From Luteimonas galliterrae (lineage in GTDB: Bacteria; Pseudomonadota; Gammaproteobacteria; Xanthomonadales; Xanthomonadaceae), in contig NZ_JAMBEP010000004.1 of NCBI RefSeq assembly GCF_023374055.1, positions 62,001 through 126,000 of the forward strand: a stretch of 64,000 nt of DNA, in the 5' to 3' direction. The position numbers and the translations under genes were made by a program. The notes below the pieces were generated by a model that ran no database searches, was not told where the DNA came from, and saw nothing but the letters and a program-made list of their open reading frames with translations. Below, piece after piece: positions 8,283 through 17,132 of this stretch (positions are counted from its first letter, which is position 1; each line of letters starts with the position of its first letter).

Positions 8283-9299
8283 TTACCAGACCACTTCGGC
8301 CATCGAGCAGTTCAGGCCCGAGCCGATGCCCAGCAGCGCGACGCGGTCGCCCTTCTTCAGGCGGCCCATCTCGCGCAGCTTGCTCAACACGATCGGCACC
8401 GAGGCCGGGCCGATGTTGCCGTGCTCGCCGAAGATGGTCATGACCTTCTTCGGATCGATGCCGAAGGCCTTGATGAAGGCCGCCGTATGCGCCTTGCTGA
8501 CCTGGTGGATGACGAACTCGTCCATCTCCTCCACCACCCAGCCCAAGGCGATCTTGGCGGCGATGAAGGTTTTCTGCGCCAGCTTCAGGCCTTCGATCAG
8601 CAGCATGCGCGTGTCGGTGACCATCTGGTCGAGGTTGCCGCGGCACAGGCCATTCCATTGCGTCGCCGCGCGGGTCACGCCGCCGCGGTAACGCGGCGCG
8701 CCGGGCGCCAGTTCGGCGCGGGCGAGCACCATCGCGGCGGCGCCGCAGCCCAGGGTCAGGGTGGCCAGTTCGTTGCGGAACTGCTCCTCGGTGACGTCCG
8801 GGTGCATCAGCCGTTCCATGGTCTTGTCGTAGGCCAGGTTCGCGGTTTCGCCATCCACGACCAGCGCGTATTCGATCTCGCCGCGCTCGATCATGCGGCT
8901 GGCGATGTCCATGCCGTTGAGGAACGCGAGACAGGCGTTGGCCACGTCGAAGTTCTGGCACTCGTCGCCCAGGCCCAGGTTGCCGCTGACGATCGAGGCC
9001 GTGCTCGGCTCCAGGAAGTCGCGGCTGACCGACGTGTTGACCAGCAGGCCGACGCGGCTGGGTTCGATGCCGGCATCGGCCAGCGCCTTGACGCCGGCCA
9101 GGGTGGCGGCGTCGGAAGCCTGGACTTCGCCGTCCCACAGGCGGCGGGCATGGATGCCGGCGATGTCCTGCAGCACGTCGACCTTGATGTTGAGGCGGTC
9201 GAGGGTGGGCTTCAGGCGGGCGTTGATTTCATCGCTGGACAGCCGGCGCGGGGCATCGACATGGGCGAGGCCGGCGATGGCGACATGTTGGAACAGCAT
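8283..9299 (-). CDS. oleA: OleA, 3-oxoacyl-ACP synthase III-like acyl-CoA condensing enzyme
   Basis: 338-aa thiolase-fold enzyme that joins two fatty acyl-CoAs head to head to form a beta-keto acid, the first step of long-chain olefin synthesis. Nucleophilic Cys123 lies in NACLAF, His265 in VIHQVSKAH and Asn295 in GEHGNIGPAS, the Cys-His-Asn set of FabH-like enzymes. Glu97 in FLEPSTAS matches the glutamate known to act across the OleA dimer. The spacing of these four residues agrees with the X. campestris enzyme as I recall it. The next gene on the strand is oleB, but a terminator-like hairpin lies between them. Confidence 0.93.
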   Translation of the reverse strand: MLFQHVAIAGLAHVDAPRRLSSDEINARLKPTLDRLNIKVDVLQDIAGIHARRLWDGEVQASDAATLAGVKALADAGIEPSRVGLLVNTSVSRDFLEPSTASIVSGNLGLGDECQNFDVANACLAFLNGMDIASRMIERGEIEYALVVDGETANLAYDKTMERLMHPDVTEEQFRNELATLTLGCGAAAMVLARAELAPGAPRYRGGVTRAATQWNGLCRGNLDQMVTDTRMLLIEGLKLAQKTFIAAKIALGWVVEEMDEFVIHQVSKAHTAAFIKAFGIDPKKVMTIFGEHGNIGPASVPIVLSKLREMGRLKKGDRVALLGIGSGLNCSMAEVVW

Positions 9300-9371
9300 G
9301 GGCGTGGCCTGCGGGTCAGCCGAAAATGACCGGCCATGCTACCGGATAGCGCCCGCGAGCGCATGAAGGCT

Positions 9372-9749
9372 TCAGCCGCCGGCGGGATAGGTCTGGGCCT
9401 GGCCTTGCGCCATGGCCGGACGAGCGGACGGCGCGGCAGCGTTCGGTCCGCAGCGCCAGGCCGCATAACGTTGTTCGCCGTTGCTGGGCGGGGCCAGCGG
9501 GCTGACCGTATCGGCGCCCAAACCCGGGGCTTCGTTGCGGGCCAGGGTCTCCAGCTCGTCGCGGACCTTCAGATCGTTGCGCTGGTAGAAGGCCACGCTG
9601 TCGCGGACCGACACGACCACCTCGCCGCGCTTGTCGCAACCGGCCGGCGGGCCTTCGACAACCCGCACCGCCTGCGCGCCGGGCGCCATGTGGACCCAGG
9701 TGCAGCCGGCGGCGGTCAGGGCAAGTGCTGCGATGATGAGGATGCGCAT
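9372..9749 (-). CDS. DUF4156-type lipoprotein
   Basis: 125-aa predicted lipoprotein. A short hydrophobic signal ends in the lipobox LTAAGC (Cys16), giving a mature protein that begins CTWVHMAPGAQAVRV, which resembles the DUF4156 family of small envelope lipoproteins. A Pro/Ala/Gln-rich tail follows about residue 100. The ATG at 9749 is chosen because it starts directly before the signal peptide; the frame extends further upstream but looks non-coding there. It lies downstream of the M16 peptidase gene beyond a strong terminator, so it is probably transcribed separately. Function is unknown. Confidence 0.75.
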   Translation of the reverse strand: MRILIIAALALTAAGCTWVHMAPGAQAVRVVEGPPAGCDKRGEVVVSVRDSVAFYQRNDLKVRDELETLARNEAPGLGADTVSPLAPPSNGEQRYAAWRCGPNAAAPSARPAMAQGQAQTYPAGG

Positions 9750-9818
9750 AGCGTGCTCCGGGTCAGGACGCGATGATTGTGGCGCGGACCGAGTGAATGC
9801 TTCCAATGCAGTCCTTGA

Positions 9819-9850
9819 AGCCGTCATTCCCGCCTTCGCGGGAATGACGG
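9819..9850. repeat. Short palindromic repeat (CCGTCATTCCCGC type)
   Basis: GCCGTCATTCCCGC-CTTC-GCGGGAATGACGGC is a perfect 14-bp hairpin. The same family occurs at 60.38-60.55 kb, and related pieces lie inside R1-R3. Confidence 0.8.
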
Positions 9851-9853
9851 CTA

Positions 9854-9893
9854 AAAAGCATCGCGCCGATGAGTAGCCATCGGCGCGATGCTT
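9854..9893 (-). terminator. Terminator downstream of the M16 peptidase
   Basis: Perfect 17-bp arms (AAAGCATCGCGCCGATG and its complement) enclose a 6-base loop. On the minus strand the stem runs into GCTTTTTAG, giving a U-tract 40-80 bases after the peptidase stop. Confidence 0.75.
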
Positions 9894-9905
9894 TGCGACA
9901 CCGCG

Positions 9906-9931
9906 ATGGTGGGCCGGAGCCCACCCTACGG
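9906..9931. repeat. Short palindromic repeat (GGTGGGCC type)
   Basis: GATGGTGGGCCGGAGCCCACC followed by CTACGGC forms a small hairpin abutting the end of the M16 gene. Longer copies of this family lie at 62.56-62.69 kb. Confidence 0.6.
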
Positions 9932-9932
9932 C

Positions 9933-12812
9933 TTACTTCTTGCCGGCCGGCTTGCCGTCCGCGTCGACGATCGAAATCTCGCCCAGGTTCAGCGCGCGCA
10001 CCGGCTTCTCGATCTTGGACAGGTCGCCGACCACCACCCAAGTCAATTTGGCCGGATCGATGGTCGCCGCCGCGGCCTTCACCTGCTCCGGCGTCAGCGC
10101 TTCGATCTCGGCCTTACGCTTGAATACGTAATCGTCCGGACGTCCGTAGCGCACGTTGCTGGCGATGGTGCCCAGCACGGCCGCGGCGGTTTCGTAGGAA
10201 CCGGGCAGGCCGCGGATCTCGGTGGCCTGGATCTTGGCCACTTCCTCGGGCTTGGGCGGCACGGTGCCGCTGGCGTATTCGCTGATCTCGCGCTGCATTT
10301 CCTTCAGCGAGTCCGCGGTGCGGTCGATCTGCACCGGCGCGAACGCCAGCCACGGCCGCTGGCCCTGCGCGTTCGGGGCGAAGCTATAAGCGCCGTAAGC
10401 CCAATGCTTGTCTTCGCGCAGGTTCATGTTCAGGCGCGAAGAGAACTCGCCGCCGAGCACCGAATTGGCGATATCGAAGCGGACTGCGCCGGCATCGGCG
10501 CTGGACGGCACCACTTCGCCGGCGAAGATATTCGCCTGCACCGCGCCGGGCTGGTCGATCAGATAGACGCGCGGCTTGGCCGGCCGCTCGACCGCGGCCA
10601 CGGCTTTGGCGGCGGAGGCGGCGCCTTCGCTCTTCCAGTCGCCCAGGTGCTTGTCCAGCAACGGCACGATCTCGGCCAGCGTGGTATCGCCGACCACGAT
10701 CAGGGTGGCGCCCTCCGGCCGCACCCAATCGCGATGGAAGGCGACCATGTCGTCGCGGTTCAACGAAGCGATCGAAGCCTCGCTGCCGCTGCCGCTGAAC
10801 GGAATGCCGTAAGGGTGGCCGTCGCCGTACAGCAGCGGCGGCAGCACGCGCAGCGCGGCGCCTTGCGGCTGCGCCTTCTCCTGCTTGATGCCGGCGATCC
10901 AGGTGGCGCGGACGCGGTCGATTTCCTTCTGGTCGAAGCGCGGCTTGCGCAGCATGTCGGCGAACAGTTGCAACGACGGCTCCAGGTTCTCCTTCAGCGC
11001 GGACAACGACGCGGTGCCGCCGTCGAGCGAGGCGCCGGCGCTGACGTTGGCGCCAAGCGATTCGCGGCGGTCGCCGAACGCCAGCGCGTCCAGATCGCCG
11101 GCGCCTTCGTCGAGCATCGACATCGAGAAGCTGGAGGTGCCCAGCTTGCGGCCCAGGTCGGCGCTGTAGCCGCCGTTGAACAGGTAGGTCATCTGCACCA
11201 CCGGCACGTCGTGGCGCTCGGCCAGGATCAGCCGGGTGCCGTTCTTCAGCGTGGCGCGCTGCTGTTCGGGGAATTTCAGCTCGGGGAACGTGGCCGTGGT
11301 CGGCACTCCCTTGCTGCGGTCGACGTCGCTGGCGGTCACGGTGAACTTCGGATCGACCGGCGGCAGCGTCATCGGTTCGGGCGTCGCCGCCACGTCTTCC
11401 GGGATTTCCTGGCGCGCGCCGGGCAGCACCACCAACGTGTGGCCGCCGCGACTCAGGTATTTCTCGCCGCTGCCCTTCAGGTCGGCGGCCTTGGCGTCGG
11501 CGATGGCCTTCAGGCTGTCGCGGAAGCAACCCGGATTGCCGGTGTAGACCGCGCATTCGGCCAGCGCGTCGGCCTTGCCGCCGAAGCCGCCGATGCGTTC
11601 GACGCCGCGCACGAAGCTGGCCTTGAAGACCGTCTGCGCCTGCTTGAGCTCGGTGTCGGTGGGGCCTTCGGCGAGCAGCTTCTTCAGCTCTTCGTCGATC
11701 ACCGCTTCCACTTTCGCCGGATCCACGCCTTCCTTGACGTCGGCCTGGATATAGAGCGTCGAACTCAGCTCGAACGGGTAGACATAGGCGCTGACCTCGT
11801 CGACCAGCTTGTCGTCGAACACCAGCCGCTTGTTGAGGCGCGAGCTCTTGCTGCCGCCCAGCACCTGCGCGAACAACTGCAGGCGTTCCATGTCCGGATC
11901 GCCGTACTTGGCGATGCTCCAGGCGCGGTAGATGCGCGCCTGCGGCACCTTGTCGGTCATCGTCGCGCGCGTGGCTTCGGCGTGCGCGCCTTCGGTCACC
12001 GGCTGGCGCTTCATGGTCGGGGTGGCCGGGATGTCGCCGAAATACTTGGCGACCTTGGCCTTGGCGGTGGCCACGTCGATGTCGCCGGCCAGCACCAGCA
12101 CCGCGTTGTTCGGGCCGTACCAGGTGCGGAACCACTGCTTCACGTCGTCGAGCGAGGCCGCGTTCAAGTCGGCCATCGAGCCGATGGTGCTGTGGTGGTA
12201 GGGATGGCTCTTGGGATACAGCGCCTTGTAGATCTCGTCGTCGGCCTGGCCGTACGGCTGGTTCTCGCCCTGGCGCTTCTCGTTCTGGACGACGCCGCGC
12301 TGCTCATCGAGCGTCTTCTGATCGATCGCGCCGAGCAGGTGGCCCATGCGGTCCGATTCCATCCACAGCGCCATGTCGAGCGCGCTGGTCGGCACGTTCT
12401 CGAAATAATTCGTGCGGTCCAGCCAGGTGGTGCCGTTCATGCTGGTCGCGCCGACCAGTTCGAAGGGTTCGAAGAATTCGCCCTTGTGGTTTTCCGAGCC
12501 GTTGAACATCAGGTGCTCGAACAAGTGCGCGAAGCCGGTGCGGCCGGCCGGTTCGTCCTTGCTGCCGACGTGGTACCACAGGTTCACCGCCACGATCGGC
12601 GCCTTGCGGTCGGTGTGCACGATCACGCGCAGGCCGTTGGGCAGGGTGAACTCTTCGTACGCGATGTCGACTTCGGCCGCGGCCTTGGCCGCCGCAGGCG
12701 TCGCGGACGAACCCTGCGCCTGGTCCGGCGCCGACGTCTGCGAGCAGCCGCCGATCAATGCGGCGAGGACGGTGGCGTACAACACGGCGCGCGGCCGATG
12801 GATCTGGGACAT
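9933..12812 (-). CDS. M16-family (insulinase-like) zinc metallopeptidase, lipoprotein
   Basis: 959-aa envelope peptidase. A lipoprotein signal ends in LIGGC (Cys23). The inverted zinc motif HLFEH is at residues 96-100, with the distal glutamate in the VVQNEKRQ segment, so the first M16 domain is predicted active. A second M16 half follows from about residue 520, without an HxxEH motif, which fits the two-repeat clam-shell of pitrilysin-like enzymes (one catalytic half, one structural half). The length matches periplasmic M16 proteins of Xanthomonadaceae. The family degrades peptides in the periplasm; the substrate is unknown. The neighbouring DUF4156 gene lies beyond a strong terminator. Confidence 0.9.
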   Translation of the reverse strand: MSQIHRPRAVLYATVLAALIGGCSQTSAPDQAQGSSATPAAAKAAAEVDIAYEEFTLPNGLRVIVHTDRKAPIVAVNLWYHVGSKDEPAGRTGFAHLFEHLMFNGSENHKGEFFEPFELVGATSMNGTTWLDRTNYFENVPTSALDMALWMESDRMGHLLGAIDQKTLDEQRGVVQNEKRQGENQPYGQADDEIYKALYPKSHPYHHSTIGSMADLNAASLDDVKQWFRTWYGPNNAVLVLAGDIDVATAKAKVAKYFGDIPATPTMKRQPVTEGAHAEATRATMTDKVPQARIYRAWSIAKYGDPDMERLQLFAQVLGGSKSSRLNKRLVFDDKLVDEVSAYVYPFELSSTLYIQADVKEGVDPAKVEAVIDEELKKLLAEGPTDTELKQAQTVFKASFVRGVERIGGFGGKADALAECAVYTGNPGCFRDSLKAIADAKAADLKGSGEKYLSRGGHTLVVLPGARQEIPEDVAATPEPMTLPPVDPKFTVTASDVDRSKGVPTTATFPELKFPEQQRATLKNGTRLILAERHDVPVVQMTYLFNGGYSADLGRKLGTSSFSMSMLDEGAGDLDALAFGDRRESLGANVSAGASLDGGTASLSALKENLEPSLQLFADMLRKPRFDQKEIDRVRATWIAGIKQEKAQPQGAALRVLPPLLYGDGHPYGIPFSGSGSEASIASLNRDDMVAFHRDWVRPEGATLIVVGDTTLAEIVPLLDKHLGDWKSEGAASAAKAVAAVERPAKPRVYLIDQPGAVQANIFAGEVVPSSADAGAVRFDIANSVLGGEFSSRLNMNLREDKHWAYGAYSFAPNAQGQRPWLAFAPVQIDRTADSLKEMQREISEYASGTVPPKPEEVAKIQATEIRGLPGSYETAAAVLGTIASNVRYGRPDDYVFKRKAEIEALTPEQVKAAAATIDPAKLTWVVVGDLSKIEKPVRALNLGEISIVDADGKPAGKK

Positions 12813-12917
12813 GCGGCACTCCTTGGCGAGGCGGTCGGAAAATAAAGCGGCCCGTCATGCTACCGGGACGCCGCCCTGCCTACACTAGCCCTTAGTCACC
12901 CCCGCTCGGAGGTAGGC

Positions 12918-13628
12918 ATGCCGACCCGACACAGCCTGGTCACCGGCGCCAATCGCGGCCTGGGGCTGGAGTTCGTACGCCAGTTGCTGGCGCGCGGCGA
13001 CCGCGTGGTCGCCGCCTGCCGGCACCCGGGCAAGGCCTCGGCGCTCAACCAGCTGACCGGCCAGCATCCTGGACGGTTGCACGTGCTGCCGCTGGACGTG
13101 GCCGATCCCAAGGCCCATGCCGAACTGGCCAAGGAACTGGACCTGCTCGGCGACGGCGAGCACTACCGCCTCGGCCTGCTGGTCAACAACGCCGGCGTGC
13201 TGCATTCGGGCGAACGCTTCGGCCGGGTGAGCGCCGCCCATCTGGAAGACAGCTTCCGCACCAATGCGATGGGTCCGTTCCTGCTGACCCAGGCCTTGGC
13301 CGATAAATTGGCCGACGGTGCGAAGGTCGCCAACATCACCTCCGAACTGGGCTCCATCGCCGGGCTCGGTCGCTTCGGCACGCCCAGTTACAACATCAGC
13401 AAGGCAGCCTTGAACATGGCCGGCGCACTGCTGGCCAAGGCTTTGGCCGAACGCGGCATCGCCGTGGCGATGCTGCATCCGGGCTGGGCGCAGACCGACA
13501 TGGGCGGCGATAACGCCAGTTTGCCGGTGGCCGAGTCGGTGCAGGGATTGTTGCGTGTGATCGATGCGCTGACGCCGAAACAGAGCGGCTCGTACCTGGA
13601 TTGGCAGGGCCAAACGCTGCCCTGGTAG
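12918..13628 (+). CDS. SDR-family oxidoreductase (C-factor-like)
   Basis: 236-aa short-chain dehydrogenase/reductase with the nucleotide-binding motif TGANRGLGLEF near residues 9-19, the NNAG motif (LLVNNAGVL) and the catalytic Ser plus YxxxK in the ITSELGSIAG...YNISKAAL region. The TGANRGLG start and the HPGWAQTDMGG segment resemble the CsgA/C-factor-like subgroup. It is divergent from the M16 peptidase gene. AGGTAGGC precedes the ATG. The substrate is unknown. A palindromic repeat follows the stop. Confidence 0.85.
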   Translation: MPTRHSLVTGANRGLGLEFVRQLLARGDRVVAACRHPGKASALNQLTGQHPGRLHVLPLDVADPKAHAELAKELDLLGDGEHYRLGLLVNNAGVLHSGERFGRVSAAHLEDSFRTNAMGPFLLTQALADKLADGAKVANITSELGSIAGLGRFGTPSYNISKAALNMAGALLAKALAERGIAVAMLHPGWAQTDMGGDNASLPVAESVQGLLRVIDALTPKQSGSYLDWQGQTLPW

Positions 13629-13644
13629 CCCGCGCTCTCTTTCC

Positions 13645-13713
13645 TGTCATCCCGAGCGTAGCGAGGGGTCTGCTTTCATTGATGGCAGATCCCTCGCTAC
13701 GCTCGGGATGACA
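13645..13713. repeat. Palindromic repeat (TGTCATCCCGAGCGTAGCGAGGG type)
   Basis: Arms TGTCATCCCGAGCGTAGCG and the complementary CGCTACGCTCGGGATGACA pair over more than 20 bp around a short centre. It sits just after the SDR stop and could act as a transcription barrier. A relative is nested in the repeat at 53.0-53.2 kb. Confidence 0.75.
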
Positions 13714-13843
13714 GCCATAAAGAGCGTCCGCCGTCCGCGCAATGCGGACGCTGCGGACATGCGTAACCGCGGTTATGGCCGCCCATCGCGGCCCCAACGG
13801 CTGGCACGCCGCTTGCGTTGCATGGGGCATCAGGAGGTGTCCC

Positions 13844-14011
13844 ATGTCGTTCCGCCATCAACTCCGCCGTGGTCTGCTCGCCCTGCCGATGCTGTGCCTG
13901 CTCACCGCCGGTTTCTTCTCGGTGCGTTTCGCGCCGCAGCCCGAGCAGGACTTCCTGCGCACCGAAGCCTGCCAAAGCGAATTTCCGGTCGTCGACGCAT
14001 TCGCCGGCTGA
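13844..14011 (+). CDS. Small predicted secreted or membrane protein
   Basis: 55-residue frame with an excellent ribosome-binding site (AGGAGGTG ending 4 bases before the ATG). The N-terminus is basic (MSFRHQLRRG), followed by a hydrophobic segment at residues ~11-26 (LLALPMLCLLTAGFFS) and a polar tail with one Cys. This fits a signal peptide with a short exported product or a single-span membrane peptide. trmL begins 27 bases after the stop, so the two may be co-transcribed. I do not recognise a family. Confidence 0.6.
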   Translation: MSFRHQLRRGLLALPMLCLLTAGFFSVRFAPQPEQDFLRTEACQSEFPVVDAFAG

Positions 14012-14038
14012 GCGTCGCCGCTGCGCGATAATGCGCGG

Positions 14039-14506
14039 ATGTTCGACGTCATCCTCTACCAGCCCGAGATCCCGCCCAACACCGGCAACGCGATCCGCCT
14101 GTGCGCCAACACCGGTGCGCACCTGCACCTGATCGCGCCGCTGGGTTTCGCGCTGGAAGACAAGCAACTGCGGCGCGCGGGGCTGGATTACCACGAATAC
14201 GCCACGCTGCAGGTGCACGACACGCTGGACGCCGCATTGGCGAAAATATCGCCATCGCGTCTGTTTGCGCTAAGCACGCGCAACAGCACGCGTTACGACC
14301 AGCCTCGGTACGCCGCCGGCGACGCTTTTTTGTTCGGACCGGAAACGCGCGGACTGCCCGACGACGTATTGGCCGCGATTCCGCCGATGCAGCGATTGCG
14401 GCTGCCGATGCGCCCGGACAACCGCAGCTTGAACCTTTCGAACGCCGTCGCCGTGGTCGTATACGAAGCTTGGCGCCAGCTCGAATTCGCAGGCGCTGCG
14501 CCATGA
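14039..14506 (+). CDS. trmL: tRNA (cytidine/uridine-34 2'-O)-methyltransferase TrmL
   Basis: 155-aa SPOUT-class methyltransferase that 2'-O-methylates the wobble base of certain tRNA-Leu species using S-adenosylmethionine. The N-terminal signature LYQPEIPPNTGNAIRLCANTG and the C-terminal knot segments FLFGPETRGLP and RLPMRPDNRSLNLSNAVAV are those of TrmL. The length is typical for the family. It follows the small secreted-protein gene closely and is followed by a palindromic repeat that may end the transcript. Confidence 0.94.
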   Translation: MFDVILYQPEIPPNTGNAIRLCANTGAHLHLIAPLGFALEDKQLRRAGLDYHEYATLQVHDTLDAALAKISPSRLFALSTRNSTRYDQPRYAAGDAFLFGPETRGLPDDVLAAIPPMQRLRLPMRPDNRSLNLSNAVAVVVYEAWRQLEFAGAAP

Positions 14507-14519
14507 CGGCGTTTTTTGC

Positions 14520-14607
14520 TTTTGTAGGAGCGGCTTCAGCCGCGAGCTCTTGATCTTGCTTTCGATTCCTCTCGTACAAGCTCGCGGCTGAAGCCGCTCC
14601 TACAAAA
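14520..14607. repeat. REP-like palindrome (family A, copy 1)
   Basis: Family A arms are TGTAGGAGCGGCTTCAGCC and the complementary GGCTGAAGCCGCTCCTACA, each with an inner GCGAGCTC block, around a variable ~25-base centre. This copy follows trmL. Confidence 0.9.
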
Positions 14608-14785
14608 CTGCCCAGCCGATAGCGCCACGACCTGAATCGCGGCCAAAAGTTTCAGAACTCGTGAGTTTAGAATTCAGGTTCCGTTATTTCGGCATTCGGA
14701 TACTGCGCAAACCGGCTGCGAACGGCGTCGTTTTTCCGACGCCTCAGCGCCGGTCTAAAAATAACCACACATAAGGTTCTGCCCC

Positions 14786-15358
14786 ATGAAGAAGTCCTTG
14801 CTTGCGCTGACCCTGCTCGCCGCGCTGCCGTTCGCCGCTTCGGCCGCCGAAGGCGTGTCCTACAACTACGTCCAGGGCGGCTATACCGCCACCAATGGCG
14901 AAAACGACGCCGACGCCGACGGCTGGGGTTTGGACGGCTCGGTCGCCATCCATCCCAATTTCCATCTCTTCGGCGCTTTCAGCAACCAGGAAATCGACGG
15001 CACCAGCATCGATTTCGACCAGTGGCGCGCCGGCGTGGGCTACAACCACGAAATCGCGCCGAAGGTCGACCTGGTCACCCGCGTCGCTTACGAGAAATTC
15101 GATGCCGGCCGCGACGCCGATTTCGACGGCTGGAGCGCGGAAGTCGGCGCCCGCGCGGCGCTGACCTCCAACTTCGAAGGCTATGCGATGGCCGGCTACG
15201 AAGACTACGAAGACACCGACCTGGTGAAGACCGACGGCGACTTCTACGGCCGCCTCGGCGCGCAGGTGAAGTTCAACCAGAACTGGGGCCTGAGTGGCGA
15301 CGTCAAGTTCGCCGACGGCGACACCCAATGGTTCGTCGGCCCGCGCCTGACCTGGTGA
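14786..15358 (+). CDS. Ax21-family outer-membrane protein (copy 1)
   Basis: 190-aa protein with a cleavable signal peptide (MKKSLLALTLLAALPFAASA, cleavage before AEGVSYNY). The mature part has repeated Gly/aromatic amphipathic strands and ends in GPRLTW with a terminal aromatic, as expected for a small outer-membrane beta-barrel. The N-terminus and overall pattern match the Ax21 family of Xanthomonas/Stenotrophomonas. Published claims that Ax21 is a quorum-sensing signal were withdrawn, so a signalling role should not be assumed. A related gene lies 1.2 kb downstream, with repeat R2 between them. An intrinsic terminator follows. Confidence 0.85.
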   Translation: MKKSLLALTLLAALPFAASAAEGVSYNYVQGGYTATNGENDADADGWGLDGSVAIHPNFHLFGAFSNQEIDGTSIDFDQWRAGVGYNHEIAPKVDLVTRVAYEKFDAGRDADFDGWSAEVGARAALTSNFEGYAMAGYEDYEDTDLVKTDGDFYGRLGAQVKFNQNWGLSGDVKFADGDTQWFVGPRLTW

Positions 15359-15405
15359 TACCGCGTTATCGCGACTGACGGCTCTCTCCCCCTGCCGTCG
15401 CGATG

Positions 15406-15437
15406 CGAAGCCCGGCCTTGCCGGGCTTCGTTTTTTT
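15406..15437 (+). terminator. Intrinsic terminator of Ax21 copy 1
   Basis: An 11-bp GC-rich stem (CGAAGCCCGGC pairing with GCCGGGCTTCG) with a 3-base loop is followed by seven T residues, 48 bases after the stop codon. Confidence 0.92.
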
Positions 15438-15454
15438 GCAGCGAGGCATCACCT

Positions 15455-16404
15455 GCGCCCTGCCTCGCCCTGTAGAGCGGGGCTTGCACGCCGCCTTGCC
15501 CAAGCCGTCATCCTGCGAAAGCGGGACTGCGGAAGCCGAAGGCCGTAGCGAACATCTGCATCAGCAGATGGCCCGAAGGGCGAGCGAAGCGAGTAACCCA
15601 GCGTCTTGGCTTGTCTCCCCTCATTGAAAAGAGGGACCGAGGGAGATTTGCTTTGGCTCTGTAGAGCGGAGCTTGCTCCGCTGCCATGGCTTGGAGGTTC
15701 TCGCGACCTGCCGGCCTTTCAGGCCGGGGTTTCGTCCGCTAAAACCGCGGCCGAGTTACTTTCTTTTTGTGGGGCCCAAAAAGAGAAGTAACCAAAGAAA
15801 AGGGGCCTTTGGAAGGTATTGCGGCAAGGGGCTCCCCCGTGTTCTTGGCCCCTTATCGCCGGCCCTCGGGATTCCTCCGTCGCTTCGATATTTGGATTCG
15901 AAGCGATCGACCGAACGCCTCCTTAGCGCAACTCCGCAAAAGCCACGTCACCCATAGGCTGCGAATCAAAATCTAGTACCTGCGTAAGAAGGTCACCCAC
16001 GACGAAAGCAGGTCCGCTGGCCAACTTTCAGGCGCGACGCATCGCACCGCAGTTCAGGCCCTTTCTTGGGTTACTTTCTTTGGGCCAGCAAAGAAAGTGA
16101 CCCGGGCGCAGCCGGAAGCCTTTGTCCATGGCGCGAGTCGCAGCGCAGCTGGCGAGGACGCGGGCCTGGATCCCGGCCTTCGCCGGGATGACGGCTTAGG
16201 GGCAAGAGCAAGAGCAACATGGGTCCCAGCGTTCGCTGGGATGACGGCTCAAGAGCGAACGGCTTAAGAGCAAACGGATTAAGGGCAAGAGCAGCGGAGC
16301 AAGCTCCGCTCTACAGAGCCGGAACAAGAGCAGCGGGGCAAGCCCCGCTCTACAAAGGCGGAGCAAAGGCAGAGGAGCGAGCTCCGTTCTACAGAGCGGC
16401 AACG
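15455..16404 (+). repeat. Composite intergenic repeat R2 between the two Ax21 genes
   Basis: Same element and orientation as R1. The conserved hairpins are at 15755-15792 (arms GTTACTTTCTTTTTG and CAAAAAGAGAAGTAAC) and 16068-16103 (GGGTTACTTTCTTTG...CAAAGAAAGTGACCC), with the conserved CTAGTACCTGCGTAAGAAGG between them. It is flanked by several AGCGGAGC/GCTCCGCT-type palindromes, some GGGG/CCCC and some GGAG/CTCC. It lacks the stretch that R1 and R3 carry around TGCCGCGCCTGCGGCATG. No protein-coding gene is supported in the whole 15.36-16.52 kb gap. Confidence 0.85.
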
Positions 16405-16521
16405 CCATGGTCGCGCTAGGCCAAAAGACAGGGTTGCCGGCCCGATTAACGATTCCTTATCATTTGCCTGCTGCCTTCCGGCGGCTTTTTTCATCACTTT
16501 GATTTCAAGGACGGGGATTTC

Positions 16522-17115
16522 ATGAAGAAGCAATTCGCGCTGGCGCTCGCGCTGGCTACGCTGCCGTTCGCCGCGTTCGCGGCCGAACCGAACTACACCT
16601 ATGTCGAGGGCGGCTTCGCCCGCCTCAACCTGGACCTCGACGGCGTCGGCGACGTCGACTTCGACGGCTTCCAGGTGCGCGGCTCGGTCGAAGCCGGCAA
16701 AGACTTCCATTTCTTCGGCAGCTACGGCTCCACCAGCAACGACGACGCCGGCATCGACGTCGACTTCGACGAACTGCAGGTCGGCGTCGGTTACCACTAT
16801 CCGCTCAGCGACAGCACCGACCTGCTGGCCGAAGTGGGCTACATCAAGCAGGAAATCGACGCCGAAACGGTCGGCGACGCCGATGCCGACGGCTACCGCG
16901 CCAGCGTCGGCTTCCGCAGCGCGTTCAACGACCATTTCGAAGGCTATGTGAAGGGTAGCTACAACGGTGGCGACTTCGACGGCTTCTCCGGCCTGATCGG
17001 CGCGCAGGTCAAGTTCAACCAGACCTGGGGCCTGGTCGGCGAGATCGAAGCCGGCGAGATGGACGACGGCCTGGATGCGACCAAGTACCTGATCGGCGTG
17101 CGCGCGAGCTTCTGA
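16522..17115 (+). CDS. Ax21-family outer-membrane protein (copy 2)
   Basis: 197-aa paralogue of the gene at 14.8 kb. The signal peptide is MKKQFALALALATLPFAAFA, the mature protein begins AEPNYTYVEGGFA, and many Asp/Gly turns separate the predicted strands. Both copies share the segment GAQVKFNQ(N/T)WGL near the C-terminus, direct evidence of common descent. It ends in VRASF with a terminal Phe, which fits an outer-membrane barrel. AAGGACGGGG precedes the ATG. The stop is followed by a bidirectional terminator. The function of the family is unsettled. Confidence 0.85.
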   Translation: MKKQFALALALATLPFAAFAAEPNYTYVEGGFARLNLDLDGVGDVDFDGFQVRGSVEAGKDFHFFGSYGSTSNDDAGIDVDFDELQVGVGYHYPLSDSTDLLAEVGYIKQEIDAETVGDADADGYRASVGFRSAFNDHFEGYVKGSYNGGDFDGFSGLIGAQVKFNQTWGLVGEIEAGEMDDGLDATKYLIGVRASF

Positions 17116-17132
17116 TCGCATCGCGCAGGAGA

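Noticed and set aside
9888-12845. A 985-codon open frame on the plus strand opposite the M16 peptidase
   Set aside because: It is antisense to a gene with a signal peptide and zinc motif. Its translation is rich in Arg, Gly, His and Val without any domain, as expected for the complementary frame of high-GC coding DNA.
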